DNA from: Streptomyces sp. AC1-42W
Lineage (GTDB): Bacteria > Actinomycetota > Actinomycetes > Streptomycetales > Streptomycetaceae
Direction of reading: 5' to 3'
Assembly (NCBI RefSeq): GCF_003248355.1
Contig: NZ_QKWY01000001.1
Span: forward strand, 1,694,001 to 1,758,000
DNA: 64,000 nt
Under the pieces are notes generated by a model. That model ran no database searches. It was given only the letters and a program-made list of their open reading frames with translations, and was not told the origin of the DNA. Of this stretch, positions 16,261-23,118 are shown piece by piece; position 1 is the first letter of the stretch, and the number at the start of each line of letters is the position of its first letter. The translations under genes were made by a program, and so were the position numbers.

Positions 16261-17302
16261 CACCGCCCTTGCCGCCGCCCCCGGTGAATTTGTCCCGCAG
16301 CTTTCCGCCCAGGTCCCCGGCGCCACCGGCTATATCGCCGACCAGCTTCATCAGCGGGTCCTTGCTGTTGCGCACCGAATCGGCGTAATGCGCGGCGGAT
16401 TCCTTGAACGAGTCGGTCACCGAGGTGTCCTTGTCCTCGTCCCGGCGCGGGTAGTGGCCGTCCATGATGCGCTGGAAGTCGCGGGTCTCCGACCACTTCT
16501 TCAGCTCCGCCGCCCGGACCGTGGTGAACGGGTGGGAGCGGGGGAGCACATTGAGGATCTTGAGCACCGAGTCGCGCAGGTCGCCGGACTTCTCGTACTC
16601 GTCGGCCTGGGCCAGGAAGGCGTCCACGTTCATCTCGTGGAGGTGGTTGCCGCCGGCGATCTTCATCAGGCCGCGCATCGACGCCTGTATGTCCTGGCCG
16701 ACCAGCAGCCCGGCCCGGTCCGCCGACAGCTCCGACTTGCGGAACCACTCGCGCAGCGCCGTCACGATCGCCATGATCGCCACGTTGCCCAGCGGAATCC
16801 AGGCGACCTTGAGCGCCAGGTTGGTGAGGAACAGCAGGATCGTGCGGTACACCGCGTGACCCGAGAGGGCGTGTCCGACCTCGTGGCCGACGACCGCCCG
16901 CATCTCCTCCTCGTCCAGCAGCTCCACCAGGCCCGTGGTCACCACGATGATCGGCTCGTCGAGCCCGATGCACATGGCGTTGGGCTTGGGGTCCTGGGTG
17001 ACGTACATCGGCGGGACCTTCTCCAGGTCCAGGATGTAACACGCGTCGCGCAGCATGTCGTTGAGGTGGGCGAACTGGGCGTCACTCACCCGGACGGAGT
17101 CCGACAGGAAGAGCAGTCGCAGACTGCGCTCGGGCAGCAGACCGCTCAGTGCCTTGAAGACGGTGTCGAAGCCGCTCAGCTTCCGCAGCGCGACCAGCGC
17201 GGAGCGGTCGGCCGGATGTTCGTAGGACCGGGAGGAGATCCCCGGAAATCGCTTGCGCTGCCTGCTCGGTACGCCGCTGCTCTCGTGGCCGCCACCGGTC
17301 AT
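16157..17302 (-). CDS. M48-family zinc metalloprotease, HtpX-like membrane peptidase
   Basis: A 381-residue protease with HEVGH at 140-144 (two zinc histidines and the catalytic Glu) and Glu191 in SELSADRAG as the third zinc ligand. Hydrophobic segments follow the active site (TILLFLTNLALKVAWIPLGNVA IMAIV), as in HtpX-type enzymes that cut membrane or misfolded proteins. The C-terminal 60 residues are Gly/Ser-rich (GGGGKGGATGGSAGSPGTAG), appear disordered, and are encoded partly antisense to the convergent neighbour. ATG 17302 gives a normal N-terminus. It is divergent from the small membrane genes at 17.4 kb. Confidence 0.88.
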   Translation of the reverse strand: MTGGGHESSGVPSRQRKRFPGISSRSYEHPADRSALVALRKLSGFDTVFKALSGLLPERSLRLLFLSDSVRVSDAQFAHLNDMLRDACYILDLEKVPPMYVTQDPKPNAMCIGLDEPIIVVTTGLVELLDEEEMRAVVGHEVGHALSGHAVYRTILLFLTNLALKVAWIPLGNVAIMAIVTALREWFRKSELSADRAGLLVGQDIQASMRGLMKIAGGNHLHEMNVDAFLAQADEYEKSGDLRDSVLKILNVLPRSHPFTTVRAAELKKWSETRDFQRIMDGHYPRRDEDKDTSVTDSFKESAAHYADSVRNSKDPLMKLVGDIAGGAGDLGGKLRDKFTGGGGKGGATGGSAGSPGTAGAEGTEDSRGPEGSQGSGTDGS

Positions 17303-17389
17303 GGATGATCCCCCTGATCTTCGTGCGAGACGTCGCTCGCCCCCTGGCGCAGCCCAGCCTAGGTGCTGGGGCTACGGTGTGCGGGGGGC

Positions 17390-17398
17390 TGTGGATAA
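17390..17398 (-). promoter_or_regulatory. Perfect DnaA-box-like 9-mer
   Basis: TGTGGATAA, the reverse complement of TTATCCACA, lies 17 bases before a small membrane-protein gene. A second perfect copy occurs at 30159-30167. No cluster of further boxes was seen, so this is not an origin. Confidence 0.45.
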
Positions 17399-17415
17399 CC
17401 GAGGAGACGCCCGAC

Positions 17416-17568
17416 ATGCCGTACTCAGTTGCTCTGTTCGCCGCCGCGTCCGGGGACCAGGGGCCGGGCAACACGATCCGCATCGTGCTGGTCGCCTCCC
17501 TCCTGGGCGCCGCCCTGCTGGCCTGGTTCCTGCTGCGCGGATACCGCAACGACGACAACAACGACTGA
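17416..17568 (+). CDS. Small single-pass membrane protein (50 residues)
   Basis: It encodes MPYSVALFAAASGDQGPGNT, a hydrophobic helix (IRIVLVASLLGAALLAWFLL, about 21-40) and a charged end RGYRNDDNND. GAGGAG (17401-17406) sits 9 bases before ATG 17416. The arrangement (short outer N-terminus, helix, acidic tail) is typical of small actinobacterial envelope proteins. Function unknown. Another small membrane protein of similar layout follows after 83 bases. Confidence 0.65.
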   Translation: MPYSVALFAAASGDQGPGNTIRIVLVASLLGAALLAWFLLRGYRNDDNND

Positions 17569-17651
17569 GTCGGCGTGAGCGTGCCCGTGACCCCCGCATA
17601 CGATGTCCGCGACGTCTTCCCCCGACTCCCGATCGATAGGTCCTGCCGAAG

Positions 17652-17813
17652 ATGAGCCTCACGAGCACCGCACACCAGCTGGTCACCGTCGCCGCCGAGG
17701 GCGAGCACGGCGGCAATCACGACAGCCTCATCCCCGCCGTCACCGGTGGCGGCGCCCTTGTCGTGCTTCTCCTCCTCCTGTGGATCACCACGCGCTTCAA
17801 CCGCGACCGCTGA
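17652..17813 (+). CDS. Small single-pass membrane protein (53 residues)
   Basis: The sequence runs [20 protein letters not shown], then a strongly hydrophobic helix ([13 protein letters not shown], about 35-47) and a basic end RFNRDR. This positive end predicts a cytoplasmic C-terminus. It lies directly upstream of nadD (38-base gap). It is not homologous in an obvious way to the 50-residue protein before it. No function can be assigned. Confidence 0.65.
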   Translation: MSLTSTAHQLVTVAAEGEHGGNHDSLIPAVTGGGALVVLLLLLWITTRFNRDR

Positions 17814-17837
17814 GGCCGAGGCGTACAGCTGTGCCAG

Positions 17838-17843
17838 TAGGCT
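17838..17843 (+). promoter_or_regulatory. -10 box of a leaderless nadD promoter
   Basis: TAGGCT lies 8 bases before ATG 17852, with no ribosome-binding site between them. Confidence 0.5.
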
Positions 17844-17851
17844 CTGCACGC

Positions 17852-18469
17852 ATGGGAGAGCAGGAAGTGCCTACCGGCCCCGGAAAACGCCGACTCGGCG
17901 TGATGGGCGGGACGTTTGACCCGATCCATCATGGACACCTGGTGGCGGCCAGTGAAGTGGCCGCCCAGTTCCACCTCGACGAGGTGATCTTCGTACCGAC
18001 CGGGCAGCCGTGGCAGAAGAGCCACAAGCACGTCTCCCCGGCGGAGGACCGTTATCTGATGACGGTCATCGCGACGGCGTCCAACCCGCAGTTCTCGGTC
18101 AGCCGCAGCGACATCGACCGCAAGGGCCCCACGTACACCATCGACACCCTGCGGGACCTGCGCGAGGTCCACGGCGACGCGGACCTCTTCTTCATCACCG
18201 GCGCCGACGCGCTCGCCCAGATCCTCACCTGGCGCGACGCCGACGAACTGTTCTCGCTCTCCCACTTCATCGGAGTCACCCGGCCGGGCCATCTGCTCAC
18301 GGACGCCGGCCTGCCGAAGGGTGGCGTCTCCCTGGTGGAGGTCCCCGCGCTCGCGATTTCCTCGACGGACTGCCGCGCGAGGGTCGCCGAGGGCGAGCCG
18401 GTCTGGTATCTCGTTCCGGACGGTGTGGTCCGCTACATCGACAAGCGCCAGCTGTACCGCGGCGAGTGA
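17852..18469 (+). CDS. nadD: Nicotinate-nucleotide adenylyltransferase
   Basis: A 205-residue nucleotidyltransferase that joins nicotinate mononucleotide and ATP to form deamido-NAD in NAD synthesis. The signature [11 protein letters not shown] is at 19-29 and the C-terminal ISSTDCR site is present. It also has [11 protein letters not shown] and GPTYTIDTL, standard in NadD. ATG 17852 fits the leaderless -10; an internal ATG just before GGTFDP would remove the first 17 residues. LCP and rsfS genes follow on the same strand, the usual actinobacterial order. Confidence 0.95.
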   Translation: MGEQEVPTGPGKRRLGVMGGTFDPIHHGHLVAASEVAAQFHLDEVIFVPTGQPWQKSHKHVSPAEDRYLMTVIATASNPQFSVSRSDIDRKGPTYTIDTLRDLREVHGDADLFFITGADALAQILTWRDADELFSLSHFIGVTRPGHLLTDAGLPKGGVSLVEVPALAISSTDCRARVAEGEPVWYLVPDGVVRYIDKRQLYRGE

Positions 18470-18485
18470 GCGGAGAGGGGCACCG

Positions 18486-20306
18486 GTGAACGACCGACAG
18501 AACCCGTACGACCCGTACTACCAGCAGCCGCAGATCATCGGCTACGACGCGTACGGGCAGCCGGTGTACCAGCAGCCGGGTCAGCAGCAGTACGACCCGT
18601 ACGCCCAGCAGTCCTACGGGGACCAGCAGGCCCAGCAGCCGCCGCAGCAGGCACCGCAGGACGGCGGACAGGGGTACGGCTACGACCCGTACGCCCAGCA
18701 GCAGCCCCCCGCCCCGCCGCCGCAGCAGCAGTACGACCCCTACGCGGGCGCGGCCCCGCAGCAGGACTACGGCTACGACCCGTACGGCTACGGCACCGGG
18801 CAGCAGCCCGCCGCGGTGGACACCACCCAGCAGTGGAGCATCCCGCAGCAGGCCCCCGCGCCCGCCCAGCCCCAGCAGCAGCCCCCCGCCCAGGCCCAGA
18901 CACCGGCTCAGGCCCAGGCCCAGCCCCCTGCTCAGGCCCAGCCCCCCGCCGCTCCCGCCCCTCCGCGCGAGCCCGCGCCCTCCCGTGTGCCCGAGCCGCA
19001 GCCGGAGGCCGACGCGGCCGTGCCCGGACAGCGGCGCGGCGGCCGGGACGACTACCGCACCGAGCAGTTCGCCTTCATCGAGGAGCCCGACGAGGACTCC
19101 GAGGACGTCATCGACTGGCTCAAGTTCACCGAGAGCCGCAGCGAGCGCCGCGAGGAGGCGCGCCGCCGGGGCCGCAACCGGATCGTCGCGCTGATCGTGG
19201 CCGGTGTCCTCGCCGTCCTCGGCGGCGTGGGCTACCTGTGGTCGGCGGACAAGATCCCCGGCATGTCCGACGGCGCGGAGAAGGAGAACACCGCGACGAC
19301 CGGCCCGCAGCGCCGCGACGTCATCGTGGTGCACCTGCACGACACCAAGGGCGGCGGCACGTCCACCGCGCTGCTCGTGGACAACGTCACCACCAAGCAG
19401 GGCACCACCGTCCTGCTCCCCAACGCGCTCGCCGTCTCCGACGAGGACGGGAGTACCACGACGCTCGGCAAGTCCGTCGACGACGACGGCACCTCCGGGA
19501 CCCGTGAGGCCCTGGACAACCTGCTGGGCACCGACATCGGCGGGACCTGGCGGCTGGACACGCCGTACCTGGAGAACCTCGTCGACCTCGTCGGCAACAT
19601 CGACATCGACACCGACACCGCCGTGCCCGGCGCCAAGAAGGGCTCCGGCGACCTGGTGAAGAAGGGCGAGGACCAGACGCTCAGCGGCCAGATGGCCGTC
19701 GCGTACGCCACCTACCGGGGGCCCGGCGAGGCCGAGGCCAAGCAGCTGACGAGGTTCGGGCAGGTCATGCGCGGCGTCCTGCGCAAGATCTCCGACGACC
19801 CGAAGGCCGCCACGGTCACCGTCCAGACGCTGGCCCAGATCCTCGACCCGTCGCTGCCCGAGAAGGACCTCGGAGCCTCGCTGGCCAAGCTCGCCCAGCA
19901 CGCCAAGCTCGGCGACTACAAGACGGCGCTGCTGCCGGTCCGGGAGGACGGCACCCTCACCGACGAGGCGACCGAAAGCGTCGTCAAGGACATCCTCGGC
20001 GGCGCGGTCAAGGCGCCCTCGGCGGACGGAGTGGTCCGGGTCGGGATCAGGAACGCCACCGGCGACTCCGAGGGCACCGAATCCGCCCGCGCCAAGCTGG
20101 TCAACGGCGGTTTCGCCTTCGTCAACAGCGGGAAGGCCGACGCGGCCGCCTCCTCGCAGGTGGTCTACGCAGGGGCGGCCGACAAGGAGAAGGCGGTCCA
20201 GGTCGCCAAGACCCTCGGGCTGCCGACGAGCACGGTGAAGCAGGGCAAGCCGGCCGGGAACGCGACGGTGTCCGTCCTGCTCGGCCAGGACTACAAGATC
20301 GGCTGA
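18486..20306 (+). CDS. LytR-CpsA-Psr (LCP) family protein with YDPY-repeat N-terminus
   Basis: A 606-residue protein. Residues 1 to about 200 are cytoplasmic and low-complexity, rich in Gln, Pro and Tyr with several YDPYA units. A transmembrane helix follows at about 230-252. The outer LCP domain begins near 275 (RRDVIVVHLHD), and a LytR_C domain lies at about 514-606 (GVVRVGIRNATG). LCP enzymes attach glycopolymers to peptidoglycan. The domain is divergent: the RSDT motif of classical LCP proteins reads RRDV, and only part of the arginine motif is seen (YRGPGEAEAKQLTRFGQ). GTG 18486 follows GGAGAGG (18472-18478). It may serve the wall polymer made by the island at 3.7-10.9 kb (inference). 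Confidence 0.82.
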   Translation: MNDRQNPYDPYYQQPQIIGYDAYGQPVYQQPGQQQYDPYAQQSYGDQQAQQPPQQAPQDGGQGYGYDPYAQQQPPAPPPQQQYDPYAGAAPQQDYGYDPYGYGTGQQPAAVDTTQQWSIPQQAPAPAQPQQQPPAQAQTPAQAQAQPPAQAQPPAAPAPPREPAPSRVPEPQPEADAAVPGQRRGGRDDYRTEQFAFIEEPDEDSEDVIDWLKFTESRSERREEARRRGRNRIVALIVAGVLAVLGGVGYLWSADKIPGMSDGAEKENTATTGPQRRDVIVVHLHDTKGGGTSTALLVDNVTTKQGTTVLLPNALAVSDEDGSTTTLGKSVDDDGTSGTREALDNLLGTDIGGTWRLDTPYLENLVDLVGNIDIDTDTAVPGAKKGSGDLVKKGEDQTLSGQMAVAYATYRGPGEAEAKQLTRFGQVMRGVLRKISDDPKAATVTVQTLAQILDPSLPEKDLGASLAKLAQHAKLGDYKTALLPVREDGTLTDEATESVVKDILGGAVKAPSADGVVRVGIRNATGDSEGTESARAKLVNGGFAFVNSGKADAAASSQVVYAGAADKEKAVQVAKTLGLPTSTVKQGKPAGNATVSVLLGQDYKIG

Positions 20307-20420
20307 CCGCCCGGCGGTCGCGGGAGGTCCGGGCCCGCACGGCCCGGACCTCCGGCCCGCGACGGGCTCGCACGGCCCCCGAAATATCGCTGCGTGGCCC
20401 CCGCCCTCCCCGTGAGACCC

Positions 20421-20586
20421 TAGGGGGTGTCTGACAAATCCCCGCGGCGTCGCGGCGTCTGGCACGCACGCTCGCCGCGTTGCCGAAAAGCCCTAGTAGC
20501 TCCGCTACGAGGACTTCCCGGCGCCTTGCGATCGCACGCACCAGACGCCGCTCCTTCCTCCACGGGGATTTGTCAGACACCCCCTA
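20421..20586. mobile_element. 166-bp MITE-like element A with 24-bp perfect terminal inverted repeats
   Basis: The left end TAGGGGGTGTCTGACAAATC (first 20 of 24 bases, 20421-20444) is repeated perfectly inverted at 20563-20586. Inner arms also pair (GGCGTCTGG 20454-20462 with CCAGACGCC 20541-20549), so the whole element can fold into one long hairpin. A TA dinucleotide is at each end, as for IS630/Tc1-type targets. It has no coding capacity of its own. Confidence 0.85.
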
Positions 20587-20750
20587 AGGGCTGTCCCGTA
20601 ATCCCCGGTGGATCAGCGCGCGGCGTCAGATGCGGTGCATCGCAAGGCGGAGGGGCGTTCGCATACTGGACGTATTCGGACGTTCCGACAACGCAGCGAG
20701 GTGCCGTAGCTGTCGTCGTGCGCCCGCCGGGGATTACGGGACAGCCCTTA
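20585..20750. mobile_element. 166-bp MITE-like element B, inverted relative to element A and sharing its TA
   Basis: TAAGGGCTGTCCCGTAATCC (first 20 of 24 bases, 20585-20608) recurs inverted at 20727-20750. Its inside is collinear with the reverse complement of element A: ATCGCAAGGCG (20639-20649) and CAACGCAGCGAG (20689-20700) have the same spacing (39 bases) and distance from the end (54 bases) as their counterparts in A. It ends 33 bases before the rsfS start. Confidence 0.85.
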
Positions 20751-20783
20751 GAGAACAATCCGACCGACGACGAAAGCTTGCTT

Positions 20784-21215
20784 GTGACCGCCACGGACCG
20801 CTCCATCGAGCTCATCAACGCCGCCGCCCAGGCGGCCGCCGACCGGCTCGCGCACGACATCATCGCCTACGACGTCAGCGACGTGCTGTCGATCACCGAC
20901 GCCTTCCTGCTGGCCTCGGCCCCCAACGACCGCCAGGTCAAGTCGATCGTCGACGAGATCGAGGAGCGGCTCCTCAAGGACCTCGGCGCCAAGCCGGTCC
21001 GCCGCGAGGGCGACCGCGACGCGCGGTGGATTCTCCTCGACTACGTCGACATCGTCATCCACGTCCAGCACAGCGAGGAGCGCGTCTTCTACGCGCTGGA
21101 GCGCCTGTGGAAGGACTGCCCGGAGATCGACCTTCCCGAGGACGCCGTGCGCACCCGGGGCAAGGCCGCTGAGCACGCGCAGCTCAACGGCGTCACGGAA
21201 GGTGAGCAGAGCTGA
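20784..21215 (+). CDS. rsfS: Ribosomal silencing factor RsfS (YbeB/Iojap)
   Basis: A 143-residue protein that binds L14 on the 50S subunit and blocks subunit joining in starvation. Seen: RSIELINAAAQAAADRLAHD, the DITDAF-like SITDAFLLASAPNDRQVKSI, and the C-terminal DYVDIVIHVQHSEERVFYALERLW signature. GTG 20784 begins the family N-terminus (VTATDRS). The two inverted-repeat elements end only 33 bases upstream, so the native promoter or leader has been displaced. The frame happens to stay open back through both elements, but that extension has no family similarity. The stop overlaps the CTG start of the next gene. Confidence 0.93.
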   Translation: MTATDRSIELINAAAQAAADRLAHDIIAYDVSDVLSITDAFLLASAPNDRQVKSIVDEIEERLLKDLGAKPVRREGDRDARWILLDYVDIVIHVQHSEERVFYALERLWKDCPEIDLPEDAVRTRGKAAEHAQLNGVTEGEQS

Positions 21216-21865
21216 ACGGCAGCAGGAGCGGCAGGGGCCGCAGGATCGTCCTCTGGCGGCACGGCCAGACGGCGTGGAACCTGGAGCGCCGCTTCCAGGG
21301 CTCCACGGACATCGAGCTGACCGACACCGGCGTCGCGCAGGCCCGCCGGGCCGCCCGGCTGCTCGCCTCCCTCGCACCGGACGCGATCGTCGCCTCCGAC
21401 CTGCGGCGGGCCGCGGCCACGGCCGCCGAGCTGGCCGCGATCACCGGCCTCGACGTGGTGCACGACGCGGCCCTGCGCGAGACCTACGCGGGCGCCTGGC
21501 AGGGCCTGACCCACGAGGAGATCGTGGAGCGGTACGGCGAGCAGTACGCCGCCTGGAAGCGCGGCGAGCCCGTGCGGCGGGGCGGCGGCGAGCTGGAGAC
21601 CGAGGTCGCCGACCGGGCCGCCCCCGTGGTCCTCGGACACGCAGGGAAACTGCCCGACGACGGCACGCTGGTCGTCGTCAGCCACGGCGGCACCATCCGC
21701 ACCACCATCGGCCGGCTGCTGGGCCTGGAGGCGCACCACTGGGAGGGGCTCGGCGGGCTGACCAACTGCTGCTGGTCCGTGCTGGGCGAGGGCGCCCGGG
21801 GCTGGCGGCTGCTGGAGCACAACGCCGGCACCCTGCCGGAACCGGTGCTCGGCGACGACACCTGA
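21212..21865 (+). CDS. Histidine phosphatase family protein with a CTG start
   Basis: A 217-residue phosphoglycerate-mutase-like phosphatase. It shows RHGQTAWN with the phospho-accepting His17, the LRETYAGAWQGLTHEEI segment and the second histidine in VVVSHGGTIRTT. In this frame a TGA lies at 21203-21205 and the conserved fold begins at residue 12. The only usable start is therefore CTG 21212, which overlaps the rsfS stop as CTGA and has GGTGAG (21201-21206) upstream. It is translationally coupled to rsfS. The substrate is not known; related actinobacterial enzymes act on phosphosugars or phosphoglycerate. Confidence 0.9.
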   Translation: MNGSRSGRGRRIVLWRHGQTAWNLERRFQGSTDIELTDTGVAQARRAARLLASLAPDAIVASDLRRAAATAAELAAITGLDVVHDAALRETYAGAWQGLTHEEIVERYGEQYAAWKRGEPVRRGGGELETEVADRAAPVVLGHAGKLPDDGTLVVVSHGGTIRTTIGRLLGLEAHHWEGLGGLTNCCWSVLGEGARGWRLLEHNAGTLPEPVLGDDT

Positions 21866-21906
21866 CCCGGTCGCGGCGGGCCGTCCCCGGGCTGTGGGGG
21901 CCGGAT

Positions 21907-21936
21907 TTCACTTTCCGGCTGGTCACAGGCTAAAGT
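21907..21936 (+). promoter_or_regulatory. Likely promoter of the first tRNA-Ala gene
   Basis: TTCACT (21907-21912), an 18-base spacer and TAAAGT (21931-21936), about 47 bases before the tRNA. The -35 box is a moderate match. Confidence 0.5.
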
Positions 21937-21982
21937 TCTTCTTGTTCGCAGCGCGAGAGCGCAGGGAAACACAGCGAACAGC

Positions 21983-22055
<73 letters not shown>

Positions 22056-22064
22056 CAATCGAAG

Positions 22065-22096
22065 AAATCCCGTCCCCGCCAGGGGGCGGGATTTTT
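22065..22096. terminator. Strong intrinsic terminator after tRNA-Ala copy 1
   Basis: AAATCCCGTCCCC (22065-22077) pairs with GGGGGCGGGATTT (22082-22094) with one G-T wobble and a 4-base loop, followed by Ts. It can serve both the tRNA and the convergent regulator gene that ends at 22117. Confidence 0.88.
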
Positions 22097-22116
22097 CGTG
22101 TGCGCCGTCGCGACGG

Positions 22117-23016
22117 TCAGGGGCGGGCCTCCGGGCCTGGGCTCCGGCGGAGCCCCCGCAGGACGGCGAGCAGCTTTCCGCTCTCGTCGTCGGCCGGTGT
22201 GTACGTGACGATCCGGCACTCCGGCAGCCCGTTGACCGTCAGCGACACCGAGGTCATCCGTATCTCACCGGCCACCGCGTAGTGCCGGAAGGTCTTCACG
22301 CGCCGGCCCGGCGGGGCGACGTCCCCGCTGCGCCACAGCTTCGCGAAGTAGGGGCTCGCCTCCGACAGCGCCGCGATGAACGTCTCCCACGCGGGCTCGC
22401 CCACATGGCGCCCGTAGCCGCTGCGCAGGGTCGCCGCCATCAGCGGCAGCTCCTGGGCGCGGTGGACGATCGGGCACTCCTCCTCCGGCGACGTGAACAG
22501 CGACCACAGCGCGTTGCGGACCCGGGTGCCCTGCATCAGCGGTACGCCGAAGAGGTCGCGGTAGCCGGCGTTGGTCGCCAGCACGTCGTAGCGGGCGTTG
22601 TAGACGACCGAGGGCAGCGGGTCCAGCGCGTCGATGATGCCCTGGATCTCCTCGCCGACCTCGAAGACATCGGACTCCCGGCCCGGCAGGAACGGCACCC
22701 CGGCCAGCTCGTAGAGGTGCTCGCGCTCCGGCGGGTCCAGCCGCAGCGTCCGCGCCACCGCGTCCAGGACCTGCGAGGAGGCGTTGATCGGGCGGCCCTG
22801 CTCCAGCCAGGTGTACCAGGTGACCCCGACGCCGGAGAGCTGGGCGACCTCCTCGCGGCGCAGGCCCGGCGTACGCCGCCGTAAGCCGGGGGCCATGCCC
22901 ACGTCCGCCGGGGTCACCCGCGCCCGGCGGCCCCGCAGGAACGCGGCCAGCTCCGGCCGCCTGCCGGACGCCGGTCCGGACCGGCGCGTCTGCCGCTGTG
23001 CCGTCACCGTCGTCAC
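22117..23016 (-). CDS. Helix-turn-helix regulator with MmyB-like ligand domain; contains a TTA codon
   Basis: A 299-residue repressor-type regulator. An XRE helix-turn-helix lies at about 45-105 (GLRREEVAQLSGVGVTWYTWLEQG). It is followed by the MmyB-like domain from about 110 to 280 (DALDPLPSVVYNARYDVLATN, then SPEEECPIVHRAQEL), a fold that binds fatty-acid-like ligands in studied relatives. GTG 23014-23016 is the start. Residue Leu45, just inside the DNA-binding domain, is encoded by TTA (complement of 22882-22884), so full translation would need the bldA tRNA. It is divergent from an efflux gene with repeated motifs between them, so it probably controls that transporter. Confidence 0.88.
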   Translation of the reverse strand: MTTVTAQRQTRRSGPASGRRPELAAFLRGRRARVTPADVGMAPGLRRRTPGLRREEVAQLSGVGVTWYTWLEQGRPINASSQVLDAVARTLRLDPPEREHLYELAGVPFLPGRESDVFEVGEEIQGIIDALDPLPSVVYNARYDVLATNAGYRDLFGVPLMQGTRVRNALWSLFTSPEEECPIVHRAQELPLMAATLRSGYGRHVGEPAWETFIAALSEASPYFAKLWRSGDVAPPGRRVKTFRHYAVAGEIRMTSVSLTVNGLPECRIVTYTPADDESGKLLAVLRGLRRSPGPEARP

Positions 23017-23028
23017 GCCCCCATCGTC

Positions 23029-23061
23029 GGTGCTGCGCCAGGGTGTTGCCAGGTGCTGCCA
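23029..23061. promoter_or_regulatory. Repeated GGTGYTGC motifs between regulator and efflux gene
   Basis: GGTGCTGCGCCA (23029-23040), GGTGTTGCCA (23042-23051) and GGTGCTGCCA (23052-23061) stand nearly head to tail in the 102-base divergent gap. A likely binding array for the adjacent regulator. Confidence 0.45.
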
Positions 23062-23118
23062 GTACCAGCATCGGCGGGCTCTCGTTACCCGTATGCGCGC
23101 GGCACCAGCCTGGAGCCC

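Noticed and set aside
20427..20783. An N-terminal extension of RsfS through both inverted-repeat elements
   Set aside because: The extension has no RsfS similarity and lies in mobile-element DNA; GTG 20784 begins the family N-terminus.
21202..21933. A GTG-initiated frame overlapping the histidine phosphatase
   Set aside because: It is in another reading frame, Arg/Gly-rich and without motifs; the phosphatase frame carries RHG and SHGG.
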